A stretch of DNA of 64,000 nucleotides from Acidimicrobiales bacterium (GTDB lineage: Bacteria > Actinomycetota > Acidimicrobiia > Acidimicrobiales > SKKL01). Below are positions 63,955 to 64,000 of the stretch, in pieces. Every line of letters begins with the position of its first letter. The first letter of the stretch is position 1. The stretch spans positions 186,001 through 250,000 of the forward strand of contig JAXHLR010000010.1 in assembly GCA_034521975.1 (NCBI GenBank), given 5' to 3'. The notes below the pieces were generated by a model. The model ran no database searches and was not told the DNA's origin. It worked only from the letters and a program-made list of their open reading frames with translations. The position numbers and the translations under genes are program-made.

Positions 63955-64000
63955 CCGAACTGCAGGTGTGGGCGCCTCGGGCCCGAGGATCGGTCGAGGT
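63951..64000 (+). CDS. treZ: Maltooligosyltrehalose trehalohydrolase, 5' end
   Basis: Only 16 codons are in the window (TELQVWAPRARGSVE after the start), matching the CBM48 opening of TreZ. The start is TTG 63951 in a TTGA overlap with the treY stop, with AGGAG six bases upstream. TreZ releases trehalose from maltooligosyltrehalose, completing the TreX-TreY-TreZ route. Confidence 0.75.
   Translation, partial: MTELQVWAPRARGSVE

Overview
The window is high-GC DNA (roughly 70% G+C by eye) with dense coding, many GTG starts and stop-start overlaps. The gene content (GlgE-pathway glycogen genes, zinc-ribbon adenylate cyclase with AAA and TPR regions, DUF222-HNH protein, SCO1/PCuAC/CtaG set) and -10-only leaderless promoters point to an actinobacterium. 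An acidimicrobial lineage is my best guess, but nothing here proves it.

Layout. 1-10.1 kb: end of an unknown gene, a PAS/GAF SpoIIE phosphatase, a degenerate receiver-HTH regulator, a MacB/FtsX-type ABC exporter and a large class III cyclase. 10.1-17.9 kb: 1-Cys peroxiredoxin, L-2-hydroxyglutarate oxidase, nitroreductase, two acyl-CoA ligases, a DUF983 protein, a double-Usp stress protein and a PNPOx-fold protein. 17.9-22.5 kb: Ppx/GppA phosphatase, MBL hydrolase, LysM lipoprotein, threonine aldolase, Nudix. 22.6-25.0 kb: SCO1, PCu(A)C, cytochrome c and CtaG, a cytochrome oxidase copper-assembly set. 25.0-26.5 kb: SRPBCC and fasciclin proteins.

26.6-45.4 kb is the core of the window: glgE, a treS-maltokinase fusion, malQ and glgB in one strand-coherent run; glgX with an aminotransferase on the opposite strand; then glgC-glgM followed by a low-molecular-weight phosphatase and a fructosamine kinase-like gene. 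glgP (51.8 kb), a second glgX, treY and the start of treZ (59-64 kb) complete it. Together they can make maltose-1-phosphate by two routes (trehalose via TreS-kinase; ADP-glucose via GlgC-GlgM), polymerise and branch it (GlgE, GlgB), and return glucan to glucose-1-phosphate, maltooligosaccharides or trehalose (GlgP, GlgX, MalQ, TreY, TreZ).

45.5-51.8 kb is less orderly: a DUF222-HNH protein behind a near-consensus promoter, cupin, aldehyde dehydrogenase, oligoendopeptidase F, two non-coding stretches of 300-400 bases, and a two-gene toxin-antitoxin-like module with a palindrome over its promoter. 53.8-59.1 kb has aroC, a broken O-methyltransferase gene and a two-TrkH plus TrkA potassium uptake operon. 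Two genes are visibly broken (a YgiD-type dioxygenase at 36.8 kb and the O-methyltransferase at 55.1 kb). I saw no CRISPR array, tRNA, rRNA, insertion sequence or recognisable phage gene, and no convincing new defence system; the best candidates for follow-up are the small TA-like module, the glucan island with its linked deglycation genes, and the leaderless promoter pattern.
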